From VRUE01 sp035548675 (GTDB lineage: Bacteria > Actinomycetota > Thermoleophilia > Solirubrobacterales > 70-9): a DNA stretch of 24,904 nucleotides. A program made the position numbers and the translations under genes. The stretch covers positions 1-24,904 of the forward strand of contig DASZSJ010000039.1 in assembly GCA_035548675.1 (NCBI GenBank), read 5' to 3'. Numbering within the stretch: position 1 is the first letter of the stretch; each line of letters opens with the position of its first letter. Shown in pieces: positions 13,308-21,817 of this stretch. The notes below the pieces were generated by a model. It worked only from the letters and a program-made list of their open reading frames with translations, had not been told where the DNA came from and did no database searches.

Positions 13308-14752
13308 TTGGGCGGATTCGGGTTGGTTTTGATTTCGCAGAGACCGCTGCGCGACTTTTCACCTTTCGGAACCGGAATTTCCTCCGGGCGCGGAATTGCC
13401 GCGGTCTGCAGCAGGGTGTTGAGGAACGGCTTTTCAATCCCACCAGGACCTTCGGCGATTACGTAGTACGCCAGCGACGAACCCGTACAGGTGAGGCTGA
13501 CCAGGTTACGGAGAACTGGACCGCCACCGTCCTGCAAATTGAATGCGGCGTTGAAGTCGTGGTTCAGCCAAGGCAGGTAGAAGAGTGCGCTTTGCTTCCT
13601 CGCACCGCCCGGAGGCTTGTAGGCGAGCCCGTTGAGGAAGGCGTTGAACCCGCTCAGCGAGTTGCCGAAGTTCGTCACCGTCTTGCCGAACGGCTTCGCC
13701 GCTTCGTTGGCGTGCGTCAGCACCGGCCTGACTTCACGGGTGAAGGGTCGGATCTGGTCGCGGATCGGGACGGTGGTTTCGCGGAACAGCCGCTCGAGCG
13801 CGCGGAACGCCGCCGGCGAGGCCTGGGCTTGGGGGATCAGCTTGGTCAGCGCCGGGTAGGCCGCCTGTGAGAAGCGGTTGGAGCTGGCCAGCCCCGCCTT
13901 CCACGCTTCCAGGGTCGAGGGGAACTCGCGCAGCGCTTCCTGGATCGCCTGCTGCTGGTTGGCGAAGTTGCCGAGCGCGGCGTCCGAGGAGGTGACGAAG
14001 CGCCGCACGGCGCTGTCGTGGCGGGCCAGTTCTTCGGTCAGCAGGCCGAAGTCGTGGATCACCCGGGCGAGGGCGCGGTGGCGGGCGGCGACCGCCTTGT
14101 TCAGTTTCGCGGTGTATTTGACGAACGGCGCGAAGCGGCGCAGCGCGTTGCCGAGCTGCTTGCCGCGCCCGCCGATCCCTTGGGCGCCACCTGCGACCAG
14201 CAGCTGCAGGTACTGGCGCGTGTCGGCGTCGAGGCTGGCGAGGAAGGCGTCGAGGTTGGTGTTCGGCTGCGTCTGCGCCAGCGTGAATTCGTGACCGTCT
14301 TCGATGCTCTTGCCGCCGCTGCCGGGAGAGATCTCGACGATCATGTCGTTGAGCCCGGTTTTCGGCCGCAGGAGCAGCGTCGCGTTGGGGTGGATCAGTT
14401 CCATGTACTTCGGCTCGATCTCCATCCCGACCACGGCGTGTCCGTCTTCGAGGTCGACCGAGGCGACCTTGCCGATCTGGATGCCGGCGATATCGACCGA
14501 CTGCCCCTGGCCCGGCGTCACCGCCTGCGCGGTCGAGAACTCGGCGCTGATGTGTTCGAATTCTTCGCCGACGAACGGCAGCCAGGACGGCAGTGACGCT
14601 TTCTGCTGGGTGAAGATCCCGAGCATCATCACGACGCCGGCGACGGCGAGGACAACGATCGCGATCGTGTCCTTGCGGTGCCCGCGCGCCTGGCGCGTGA
14701 TCCAGGCTTTGAAGTGCCGCCAGCGGCTGGTCTTAGGCGTCGGCTCGGTCAT
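13304..14752 (-). CDS. MCE-family lipid-transport protein, fifth gene of the cluster
   Basis: A 482-residue MCE protein with a longer basic cytoplasmic start (MTEPTPKTSRWRHFKAWITR), a membrane helix about 29-48, and an MCE domain about 68-150 with the core VDIAGIQIGKV at 86-96. The linker between helix and domain is about 20 residues longer than in its neighbours. TNLDAFLASL marks the transition to the helical tail. Two cysteines occur near the C-terminus (LTCTGS and GLCEIK). The start is the ATG at 14752, overlapping the previous stop as ATGA, with GAAGAAGG just upstream. The expected role is one subunit of a hetero-hexameric MCE tube. Confidence 0.92.
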   Translation of the reverse strand: MTEPTPKTSRWRHFKAWITRQARGHRKDTIAIVVLAVAGVVMMLGIFTQQKASLPSWLPFVGEEFEHISAEFSTAQAVTPGQGQSVDIAGIQIGKVASVDLEDGHAVVGMEIEPKYMELIHPNATLLLRPKTGLNDMIVEISPGSGGKSIEDGHEFTLAQTQPNTNLDAFLASLDADTRQYLQLLVAGGAQGIGGRGKQLGNALRRFAPFVKYTAKLNKAVAARHRALARVIHDFGLLTEELARHDSAVRRFVTSSDAALGNFANQQQAIQEALREFPSTLEAWKAGLASSNRFSQAAYPALTKLIPQAQASPAAFRALERLFRETTVPIRDQIRPFTREVRPVLTHANEAAKPFGKTVTNFGNSLSGFNAFLNGLAYKPPGGARKQSALFYLPWLNHDFNAAFNLQDGGGPVLRNLVSLTCTGSSLAYYVIAEGPGGIEKPFLNTLLQTAAIPRPEEIPVPKGEKSRSGLCEIKTNPNPPK

Positions 14753-16272
14753 CCTTCTTCGAACACCCCCGCTTTGGACGGGCTCGGCGGGCCGACCTGC
14801 GACAACTCCCCGTTCACGTTCGGGCCCGGGTTCGTGTAGCAGCGAACGCTCGGCTGGAAGGGCGGCTGCGGCCCGAGCTGCGGCTGGGTCCCGATCGGTT
14901 CCGTTATCGAAGAGCTGTAGTTGATCTGTTCGCTGAAGGTTTCTTCGGTGACGTACGGGTTCGGTTCGCCGAGCAGCACGCCGCCGCCGCCTAGCTGGCC
15001 CCGTAGGTACGGCCCGTTACCGTCGAAGTTCTGTGCCGCGCCGGCGAAATCGGCCAAGGTGAAGAAGAACTCGCGGTAGTTCGGCCCATGGGTACTAAAG
15101 CGGTCTGCGATCACCTGCTCGGAGGTCGGCACCATCACCTTCGTCGTGCAGAGGCTGAGGCGGTTGATCTGCGGCACCGTGTTCGACTTGCCCGCGTGAG
15201 CCGCTTCGGCGAGACCGGGCGTCGATTCCGCCAGCAGCTTGGCGACACCGCCGGCCTCCTTGCCCGAGAGCAGCGGCCGCACTTGTTCGAGCCACGGTTC
15301 GGAGCTGCTGATCAGTTCCGGCAGCTCGGCCACCGCCGGCGTCAGCTCGATCGCGTAGGTGCGCAGCGGCGGCAGGGTTCGGTTGAGGCTGATGAGGGAG
15401 GCCTCGGACACCTTCAGCGTCGGCGCCAGCAGCCGCACCGTCTTCGCCAGGTTGTCGGACTGCGCCGCCAGCGCTCCGGTGAAGACGTCGAAGTTGGTGA
15501 TCAGCCCCTGCAGGTCGGCCTGGCGGCTGGCGAAGGCGCTGAAGCTGCGGCCGGCGGTGGCGACCAAGCGCGAGAGGTCGTCCGGCTCGGTGCCGAGGAA
15601 GGCGTTGGTCACCTGGGCGCTGTAGCGGCCGGCGTCACCGCCGTAGCGGAACGCCTTGTTGAGCGCTTCGGCGCCGCTGATCCCTTTCACTTCGGGCAGC
15701 TGGTCGAGGTCTTCCTCGGCGCTCGGCTTCTCGTTCAACGCCTTGCCGTAACTCTCGAGGAAACGGCTGAGGTCGGCGCGGACCGGCCCCTGCAGCGCGG
15801 TCAGGACTTCGTCGAGCTGGACCGCGGTCGAGGTGCGGCTGACCGGGATCGTGCCGCCGCTGGCGAGCTCCGGCGCGCTCGGGCTGCCGGGGTCGAGTTC
15901 GATGAAGAAGTTGCCCTCGAGGAAGATCCGCGGCCGGATCGCGGCGAAGGCGTCGTCGTGGACCGGCCGGCCGGAGCCGTCGACCGTGAAGGTGACAGTG
16001 GTCGCGTTGCCGTCGCGTTCGCTTTCGATCACCTTGCCGACGTCGACCCCGGCGATCCGCACCGGCGAGTTGGTCGCGATGTTGGCCGAGTTGGCGAAGG
16101 TCGCCTTCACCGTGTAGCCGTAGCTGGTGAACGGCACGTGCCCGGTGAAGGCCAGGTACGGGCCGACGGTGAAGATCACGATGAAGATCACCGCGATCAT
16201 CGCGTTGCTCGGGCGCCACCGGATCCGGCGGTTGGCGGCGGCGCGCTGGTCTCTCTCGGGCAGGCGGCTCAT
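14749..16272 (-). CDS. MCE-family lipid-transport protein, fourth gene of the cluster
   Basis: A 507-residue MCE protein: basic cytoplasmic start, membrane helix about 24-42, MCE domain about 50-140 with VRIAGVDVGKV at 71-81 and FLEGNFFIELDPG, then VQLDEVLTAL and a helical tail. The tail ends in a proline-, glycine- and asparagine-rich region with two cysteines (LSLCTTK and VRCYTN). Start and stop both take part in ATGA overlaps with its neighbours (16269-16272 and 14749-14752), and GAGGGCAGGA lies before the ATG. Confidence 0.92.
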   Translation of the reverse strand: MSRLPERDQRAAANRRIRWRPSNAMIAVIFIVIFTVGPYLAFTGHVPFTSYGYTVKATFANSANIATNSPVRIAGVDVGKVIESERDGNATTVTFTVDGSGRPVHDDAFAAIRPRIFLEGNFFIELDPGSPSAPELASGGTIPVSRTSTAVQLDEVLTALQGPVRADLSRFLESYGKALNEKPSAEEDLDQLPEVKGISGAEALNKAFRYGGDAGRYSAQVTNAFLGTEPDDLSRLVATAGRSFSAFASRQADLQGLITNFDVFTGALAAQSDNLAKTVRLLAPTLKVSEASLISLNRTLPPLRTYAIELTPAVAELPELISSSEPWLEQVRPLLSGKEAGGVAKLLAESTPGLAEAAHAGKSNTVPQINRLSLCTTKVMVPTSEQVIADRFSTHGPNYREFFFTLADFAGAAQNFDGNGPYLRGQLGGGGVLLGEPNPYVTEETFSEQINYSSSITEPIGTQPQLGPQPPFQPSVRCYTNPGPNVNGELSQVGPPSPSKAGVFEEG

Positions 16273-17690
16273 TCCTGCCCTCGCGTTTCGTTGCCCCAGA
16301 GTTCTGAGGCATGGCCGATCACGGTCTTGCCTGGCGCGTACTTCTCATTGCCTGCTTCACAGATTCCGTCCTGACCCGGCGCGGCGGTACGCGGGAACGG
16401 GTTGTAGTGGAGGTAGTTGCCCTTGGCGATGAGACCGGACCCTTCACCGCTGGCCGGCGTCGACGCTGGCCCGGCCTCGGCGTTGACGCCTTCCGGCATC
16501 GCTCCGCCCAAGAGGTTGAGCCACTTGCCGTTCTTGTTCCCCTGCCGGTTGCCGAGCGAGAGGTTCTGGAAGAGGATCGTCGCGTAGTTGCAGACCGTCT
16601 GCGCCGGCACGGCGTATTCGAGCGGCGGCTTCAGGATCCGATTGGTGTCGGTCAGCAGGTTGAGGCCGTTGAAGACGCCCGGCGCCTGCTGGAAGGCGAG
16701 CAGCGCTTCCGCCGTCGGCTGCAGCTGGTTGTTGAGCACCGGGCTCGAGTTGAGCGCCGGGACGCCGGCGTGCAGCGATTCGGCAACGACGGGCGAGGTT
16801 TCGGCTAGTGCCTTCGCGCCCGGGCGCAGGGCGACGAAGAAGCGTTCGGAGTCCTCGAGGAAGGGTCGAATCGCGGGCAAGTCCTGGTTGGCGGTGTCGA
16901 GCGTCGAGGGGCTCTTTTCGATCGTTTCCTGGATGTAGGGGCGGGAGACGCGGGCGAAGGCGCCGAAGGTCGCGTCGAGGGCGACGAACATGCTCGCCTG
17001 GGTCTCGGCCACCGGCGCCACCGTCGCCGAGAGCGCCTCCAGCGCCCGCCAGAAGCCGCCGAAGTCGGTGCTCGGCGCGACCAGCGTCGCCAGCACCGGC
17101 TGCGCCTTGACCGCGGCCCGGCTCAGGGCCCCGATCCCTTCGTTCAGCTGCGGCCCGCGGCCGGCGAGTGCGTTGCCGAACCCAGCCAGGCTCTGGCGGA
17201 TCGCCTTCCGCGTCCGTTCGTCGAACATGTCGAAGAACTGGTCGATGTCGACCGGTTCCGGTTTCGCCGCCGCCAGCGGGATCGTTTCCCCGGCGGCGAA
17301 GCCTGCGGTGGAGTCGCCGGGAGTCACCTGCAGGAACTTCAGCCCCAGCGCCGACTTCGGCCGCACCATGATCGTCGAGTCGACCGGCAGCGGTTCGGCG
17401 CTCCTGTCGAGGCTGAGCGAGAGCTCGGCGGCAACCTCGCCGTCGTCGAGGTGGACGGCTTCGACCGACTTGACGACGCCGACGCGGACACCGCCGATCC
17501 GCACCTCGTTGCCCTTGACCAGCGCGTCGGCGTTCGGCACCAGCGCCTTCAGGTCGTAGGTCGAGACGAACGGCAGCCCGTTGTTTGCGTTGTAGGCGAG
17601 GAAGACGGCGACGATCACGACCAGCACCGTCACCGCCCCGACCAGGACGGGGCTGCTCGCGATTCCCTGGAGCCCGCCGCGGTTCCTCAT
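16269..17690 (-). CDS. MCE-family lipid-transport protein, third gene of the cluster
   Basis: A 473-residue MCE protein: membrane helix about 15-33, MCE domain about 42-125 with VRIGGVRVGVV at 63-73 and LGLKFLQVTPG, then VDIDQFFDMF leading into the helical tail. Two cysteines lie in the C-terminal third (TVCNYA and GICEAG). The VCNYATILFQNL stretch in the tail is typical of actinobacterial MCE proteins. The ATG at 17690 overlaps the previous stop as ATGA. Confidence 0.92.
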   Translation of the reverse strand: MRNRGGLQGIASSPVLVGAVTVLVVIVAVFLAYNANNGLPFVSTYDLKALVPNADALVKGNEVRIGGVRVGVVKSVEAVHLDDGEVAAELSLSLDRSAEPLPVDSTIMVRPKSALGLKFLQVTPGDSTAGFAAGETIPLAAAKPEPVDIDQFFDMFDERTRKAIRQSLAGFGNALAGRGPQLNEGIGALSRAAVKAQPVLATLVAPSTDFGGFWRALEALSATVAPVAETQASMFVALDATFGAFARVSRPYIQETIEKSPSTLDTANQDLPAIRPFLEDSERFFVALRPGAKALAETSPVVAESLHAGVPALNSSPVLNNQLQPTAEALLAFQQAPGVFNGLNLLTDTNRILKPPLEYAVPAQTVCNYATILFQNLSLGNRQGNKNGKWLNLLGGAMPEGVNAEAGPASTPASGEGSGLIAKGNYLHYNPFPRTAAPGQDGICEAGNEKYAPGKTVIGHASELWGNETRGQE

Positions 17691-19189
17691 TCTTCTTCAC
17701 CAAGCAGGTAGTCGAGGAGTGGGGCGGTGCCCCCGGTCGAGGAAGCTTCGCCGAGCGCCGGTTCTGCTTCGGTCGCATCGGCCTGGCCGACGCCCGCGGT
17801 GGGGCCAGAGAGGATGCCGGTGCCGCCGTTTTCGCCCGCCTGCCGCTGGGCGAGCAGCTCGAGTAGCGCCCTGGCACTGACTTCGCCGCCTCCTCGAGCC
17901 TGAGGACCGTTGAAGTTTGCGACGCAGCCGGATTCACCCGCCGGTTTGAACGAGTATTCCGGGCAGTTGGCGAGCGCCACATGCGTGCGCCCGTAGTGCC
18001 CGTACTGGTCGAACCCGTTCAGCGCCCCGGCCGAGTTGTAGATCAGTTCGACCAGCGCCTTCCAGCCGCCGGTCCTCTTCAACCCGACCAGCAGGCTCGC
18101 CAGTTCCCGCGTCGGCACCACGCCCGACTTTGCCAGGTCGCGCGACTTCTTCACCACCGGGTCGGTCCGGGCGAAGATCGGGCCGGAGGCTTCGCCGGTT
18201 TCGCCGAGGCTCTTCAGCGCCACCGTCGCCGCCTGCGAGAACGGCGTCAGCGTGCGGGTCGCGTCGGTCAGCGACGGCGCCGCCGCGCCGAGGTCTTCGA
18301 ACAGCGGCGCCCCGGCATCGGAGAAGCCCTTGAGGCTGACCATCGTCTGCCGGAACTCGGCGAGGAACTTGGGGAACTTCTGCAGCGATTCTTCGAGCTG
18401 GGCGCCCTTTTCCGAGCTCGCTTCGGCGGCGGCGCCGGCGTTGGCGAGGAAGCCGGCGACGTGGGCGCGCTCGCGCGACAGCGGCCGCAGGATCGTCTCC
18501 GAGTCGGTGGCCAGCTGCGCCAGTTGGTCGCGCTGGTCGGAGAGGATCCCGAACAGCGTGTCGACGTCGCGCAGCACCGGGTTGGCGCGCTTGACCAGCT
18601 CCTCGATATCGGCGCCGCGACCGGCGAGGCCGGCACCGAGTTCGTTGAGGATCAGCCGGAAGCGCTGCGCGTAGGGCAGCGTCTGGATGTCGTTGATCAG
18701 GTCGGGGTCGACGCTGGTCCCGTTGCTGCCCAACGGCAGCAGGTACTCGCCCTCCCCCGGGCCCGATTCGATCTTCTTCAGCGGCGGCGGCACCGGCGAG
18801 CCCGGCGCTCGCGGCAGCGTCGGCCGGCAGTCGACGAACTTCTCGCCGATCAGCGACTGCGGCCGGATCAGGCAGGTCGCGTCCTCGCGGAAGTCCTGGA
18901 AGGAGGGGTCGGTGATGTTCATGACGATGATCGCCTTGCCCGGCACCGCGACCCCTTCGCCGTCCTTGTAGGCGACGGTTTCGCCGGGGCGCGAGACGCT
19001 CACCGATTCGATCGTGCCGACGTTGGCGCCGGCCACCCGCACCTGCTCGCCGGTCACCATGAAGGCGCCGTTGTCGAAGATCGCCCGCACCCGGTAGCCG
19101 CCATTCGAGTCGCCGCCGGAGACCAGCAGCACGATCACGACGACGGCCGCGACGACCAGCGCCGCTGCGATGATCCCCCGCCGCCTCAT
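17687..19189 (-). CDS. MCE-family lipid-transport protein, second gene of the cluster, divergent MCE domain
   Basis: A 500-residue MCE protein: membrane helix about 5-24, MCE domain from about 32 with VRVAGANVGTI at 50-60. It departs from its five relatives by an insertion after the LIGEKFVD segment (prolines, PPPLKKIESGPGEG) and by two cysteines inside the domain (ATCLIRP and VDCRPT). A second cysteine pair lies in the tail (ANCPEY and SGCVAN). The region 190-340 is long alpha-helical, and the last 60 residues are Gly/Ala/Glu-rich. The ATG at 19189, overlapping the upstream stop as ATGA, is preferred to an ATG at 19219. Confidence 0.9.
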   Translation of the reverse strand: MRRRGIIAAALVVAAVVVIVLLVSGGDSNGGYRVRAIFDNGAFMVTGEQVRVAGANVGTIESVSVSRPGETVAYKDGEGVAVPGKAIIVMNITDPSFQDFREDATCLIRPQSLIGEKFVDCRPTLPRAPGSPVPPPLKKIESGPGEGEYLLPLGSNGTSVDPDLINDIQTLPYAQRFRLILNELGAGLAGRGADIEELVKRANPVLRDVDTLFGILSDQRDQLAQLATDSETILRPLSRERAHVAGFLANAGAAAEASSEKGAQLEESLQKFPKFLAEFRQTMVSLKGFSDAGAPLFEDLGAAAPSLTDATRTLTPFSQAATVALKSLGETGEASGPIFARTDPVVKKSRDLAKSGVVPTRELASLLVGLKRTGGWKALVELIYNSAGALNGFDQYGHYGRTHVALANCPEYSFKPAGESGCVANFNGPQARGGGEVSARALLELLAQRQAGENGGTGILSGPTAGVGQADATEAEPALGEASSTGGTAPLLDYLLGEEE

Positions 19190-20586
19190 GGTCCCGGGGG
19201 CACGTCGTCGGGGTTGCATTCGGAGGTGCTGACGCTGCTGCCCGAGAAGGGCGGGTTGGTGAACGGATTGGAGCCGTCCGCCGCCTTCTGCGTCACGCCG
19301 CCCGGGCAGGGTCGCTTGACGGGGGCTTCGGGACCGAAGGCGTCGAACTGTTCGCTGCGCGAGATCGGTTCCAGCGAGCCGCCTTCGTCTTTGAACAGGT
19401 TCTGGTTGGAGGCCGAGGCCCTCACGTAGTGCCCGTTGCCGTCGTAATAGCCCGCCACCGCGCCGAGCTTGCCGATCGCGTTGAACAGATCAGGCGTGTA
19501 GGCGCGGGCGAACTTGAGGTTCGGCAGGAAGGCGGCGACCGCCGCTTCGGCGTGCGGGAAGGCGGTCGAGATCTGGCCTTGCAGCGACGGCAGGATGGCC
19601 AGGGTTTCGGCGAGGTCGTTGTTGGCGCCGGGGCGGGCGACGGTCAGCCGCAGGTTGCGCGTGACCGGGATGAATTTCTGCACCACCGGCCGCAGTTCGG
19701 CCAGCCACGGCGCCAGGTTCTTCGTCGCCGGCTTCGCCGTGTCGATCAGCGGTTCGACGTCGTCGAGCGCCGCCCGCAGGTTGACGAACGTCGTGTTCGA
19801 CTGCCGCAGCACCGGCGGCAGCCGCCGCAGGGTCTGGTCGAAAGCCCGGTTCTGGCTGGCGATCGCGCTGAAGGCGGTGTTGGCGTTGGCGATCGCGCTG
19901 GAGAGCTGCTCGCCGCGGCCGGCAACCGCCGTCGTCAGCTTCGCCGAGCTGACGATGAAACGTTCCAGCAGCCGCTGGTCGGAGTTGAGCTCGCCGAGGA
20001 AGGCGCGGGTTCGGTTCAGCGCCGGGCCGAAGTATTCATACGATTCGTTCGCCGCTTCGCCGTAGTTTTCGAACGTCTTCGCGTTGCCTTGGATGAAGTC
20101 CGCCAGGCCCTTGCGCACCGAGGGCGGGAAGGTGTTGAAGAACTGGTCGATGTCGACCGGGGTCGTCGTCTCGGCCAGGCCCAGTTCCGCCCCTTCGTCG
20201 AGCGCCGGGTTGCTGTTCGGGCCGGGGCTGATCGAGACGTAGTGGTTGGCGACGCCGGAGAGCGAGGTGGCGCGGATCACCGCGGTCGAGCCCTCGTGCA
20301 GCTGCTGGTCGATCTCGACCTTGACCACGGCGAGGTTGTCGTCGCTGAGCTCGATGCTTTCGACCGAACCGACCGGGGAGCCACCGATCAGCACCTGGTT
20401 GTCGGGCACCAGCTGGCCGGCGTTCTGGAATACGAGCGTGTACTTGTGGCCGCCGTTGCCGTTGAAGAAGATCCAGGCCAGCACGATCACCGCCAGCGCC
20501 AGCGCCGCGATCACCGCGATTCGGGCAGGAGTGACCCCTCGGCTCGGAGCCGAGCTTTTCTCCTCGCCTAAGGGTTTAGCAGCCAC
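19186..20586 (-). CDS. MCE-family lipid-transport protein, first gene of the cluster
   Basis: A 466-residue MCE protein: membrane helix about 22-41, MCE domain about 46-125 with VLIGGSPVGSV at 65-75 and HYVSISPG, then VDIDQFFNTF and a helical tail. The tail has two C-terminal cysteines (RPCPGG and SECNPD). The GTG at 20586 starts the protein; no strong Shine-Dalgarno precedes it. This is the first gene of the cluster. In classical mce operons two YrbE (MlaE-like) permease genes come before the first MCE gene, but here the upstream neighbour is a divergent secreted-protein gene. No lipobox is present. Confidence 0.92.
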   Translation of the reverse strand: MAAKPLGEEKSSAPSRGVTPARIAVIAALALAVIVLAWIFFNGNGGHKYTLVFQNAGQLVPDNQVLIGGSPVGSVESIELSDDNLAVVKVEIDQQLHEGSTAVIRATSLSGVANHYVSISPGPNSNPALDEGAELGLAETTTPVDIDQFFNTFPPSVRKGLADFIQGNAKTFENYGEAANESYEYFGPALNRTRAFLGELNSDQRLLERFIVSSAKLTTAVAGRGEQLSSAIANANTAFSAIASQNRAFDQTLRRLPPVLRQSNTTFVNLRAALDDVEPLIDTAKPATKNLAPWLAELRPVVQKFIPVTRNLRLTVARPGANNDLAETLAILPSLQGQISTAFPHAEAAVAAFLPNLKFARAYTPDLFNAIGKLGAVAGYYDGNGHYVRASASNQNLFKDEGGSLEPISRSEQFDAFGPEAPVKRPCPGGVTQKAADGSNPFTNPPFSGSSVSTSECNPDDVPPGP

Positions 20587-20642
20587 GGATCGTCGCTCGT
20601 GATCGTCCCCCGGCCCCTCCGACCCGGTGGAACGGCGGGCGA

Positions 20643-20648
20643 ATCGTA
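20643..20648 (-). promoter_or_regulatory. Candidate -10 element of the MCE operon
   Basis: TACGAT (4 of 6 against TATAAT) on the minus strand, 57 bases before the GTG at 20586. A good -35 is lacking, so confidence is low; the promoter must nevertheless lie in 20587-20789 if the operon starts with the first MCE gene. Confidence 0.3.
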
Positions 20649-20718
20649 TCCGAGCGTCTCCCGGCCAAGTGACGCCTGAGCGGGGACTTAACTGGAATTC
20701 AACGCACCTGCGACCCGC

Positions 20719-20724
20719 TACTCT
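20719..20724 (+). promoter_or_regulatory. Candidate -10 element of the secreted-protein gene
   Basis: TACTCT (4 of 6 against TATAAT), 65 bases before the ATG at 20790. Upstream AT-rich bases (GGAATTCAAC) could hold a poor -35. Confidence 0.35.
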
Positions 20725-20775
20725 GGAGTGGGTTTGCGGTTAGGGGAAATGGGAGGCGCCCGCCAAACGTCTACT

Positions 20776-20782
20776 GGAGGAG
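20776..20782 (+). promoter_or_regulatory. Strong Shine-Dalgarno of the secreted-protein gene
   Basis: GGAGGAG with 7 bases to the ATG at 20790, fixing the start. Confidence 0.8.
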
Positions 20783-20789
20783 CGTCTGA

Positions 20790-21596
20790 ATGCGGAAACG
20801 TTCAATTTTGATCGTCGGGCTCGCGATTGCCGCGACGACCGCGATCGTGACCTCGGGGGCGATCGCCGGGCCGACGGGGAGCGCCGTCACCTCGCCTGAC
20901 GGCAACGCCCAAGCGGTCGGTGCCGTGCTGAAGCCGAAGAAGCTCTACAAGAAGCAGTGGACCCCGGCGGCGCTCGAAGTCACGACCGCGCTCAGCAACT
21001 CGACCCGCGCCGGCGGCGTCCCGGTCCCCACCACCCGCGTCGTGATCGACTTCGACAAGAACACCAAGGTCTTCAGCAAGGGCTACCCGACCTGCGAGGC
21101 TTCGAAGCTGCAGAGCGTCTCCACCGAAGTCGCCCGCCGCGAATGCAAGAAGGCGATCATCGGCACCGGCAACGCCGAAGCGCTGCTCCCGGTCGGCAGC
21201 CAGGTGTTCAACGTGAAGCAGGAAGTGACCGCCTTCAACGGTGTCCCCCAGGGTGGCAAGCCGGTGATCCTCCTGCACAGCTACGGCACCACCCCGATCC
21301 AGACCGCGCTGGTCCTGACCGGCGTCGTCACCAACTACAACAAGGAAGGCTACGGCCCCCGCCTAGACGTCGAAGTGCCGCTGATCGCCGGCGGCGCCGG
21401 TGCACTGATCTACTTCAACGTCACCGTCGACAAAAAATATTCCTACAAGGGCAAGAAAGTCAGTTACATCCAGGCGAAATGTCCCGCTTCGAAGAAGCTG
21501 AAAGCCCGTTCGGTCTTCACCTTCCTCGACAACCAGACCTCGAACCCGATCTTCACGGCGAGCTGCTCGCCGAAGCCGGAACCGAAGAAGAAGTAA
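20790..21596 (+). CDS. Secreted protein of a Thermoleophilia-type hypothetical family
   Basis: A 268-residue protein with a Sec signal peptide (MRKRS start, core about 6-24, cleavage near AIAG at 26-27). The mature domain starts around LKPKKLYKKQWTP and continues through PTTRVVIDFDKNTKVF, ECKKAIIGTGNAEALLPVG, VTAFNGVPQGGKPVILLHSYGT and GPRLDVEVPLIAGG. I recognise this layout from many uncharacterised exported proteins in Solirubrobacterales, often in several copies per genome; no enzyme signature is known to me. Four mature cysteines are visible. The C-terminus is Lys/Pro-rich (KPEPKKK). It is transcribed divergently from the MCE operon and ends at a strong terminator. A shared regulatory region with the MCE genes is possible. 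Confidence 0.8.
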   Translation: MRKRSILIVGLAIAATTAIVTSGAIAGPTGSAVTSPDGNAQAVGAVLKPKKLYKKQWTPAALEVTTALSNSTRAGGVPVPTTRVVIDFDKNTKVFSKGYPTCEASKLQSVSTEVARRECKKAIIGTGNAEALLPVGSQVFNVKQEVTAFNGVPQGGKPVILLHSYGTTPIQTALVLTGVVTNYNKEGYGPRLDVEVPLIAGGAGALIYFNVTVDKKYSYKGKKVSYIQAKCPASKKLKARSVFTFLDNQTSNPIFTASCSPKPEPKKK

Positions 21597-21622
21597 ACCC
21601 AGGCCGCGAAGCCGCGCCGACC

Positions 21623-21653
21623 AAGCGCCCGTGCCCTCCCGGCGCGGGCGCTT
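21623..21653 (+). terminator. Intrinsic terminator of the secreted-protein gene
   Basis: AAGCGCCCGTGC (21623-21634) pairs with GCGCGGGCGCTT (21642-21653) in a 12-bp stem with one G-U pair and a 7-base loop, followed by TGGGTTT. It starts 27 bases after the stop codon. Confidence 0.75.
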
Positions 21654-21817
21654 TGGGTTTCAGCCCCTGTGTCGAAACCGAGCCAGGAGCCTCGAGAGAA
21701 GCGGCCGAATGCGCGGCTGGCCGCCAAGGGTCTCGGGCCTGCCGATCTCGAGCAAGGGACGGGGTCGCGGCGGCGGCCCCGCCTGGTCGGTCAGCAATCT
21801 TGACTTCGGCTCCATGC

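Noticed and set aside
11724..13466. Long plus-strand open frame of 580 codons opposite two MCE genes
   Set aside because: Arg/Gln/Glu/Val-rich composition typical of an antisense shadow in GC-rich DNA; the minus-strand frames are clear MCE proteins.
19189..19219. Upstream ATG extending the second MCE protein by 10 residues
   Set aside because: The added residues are Arg/Pro-rich and overlap the previous gene by 34 bases; the ATGA overlap matches all other junctions.
17981..19429. Plus-strand open frame of 482 codons opposite MCE genes
   Set aside because: Same shadow composition, no domain recognisable.
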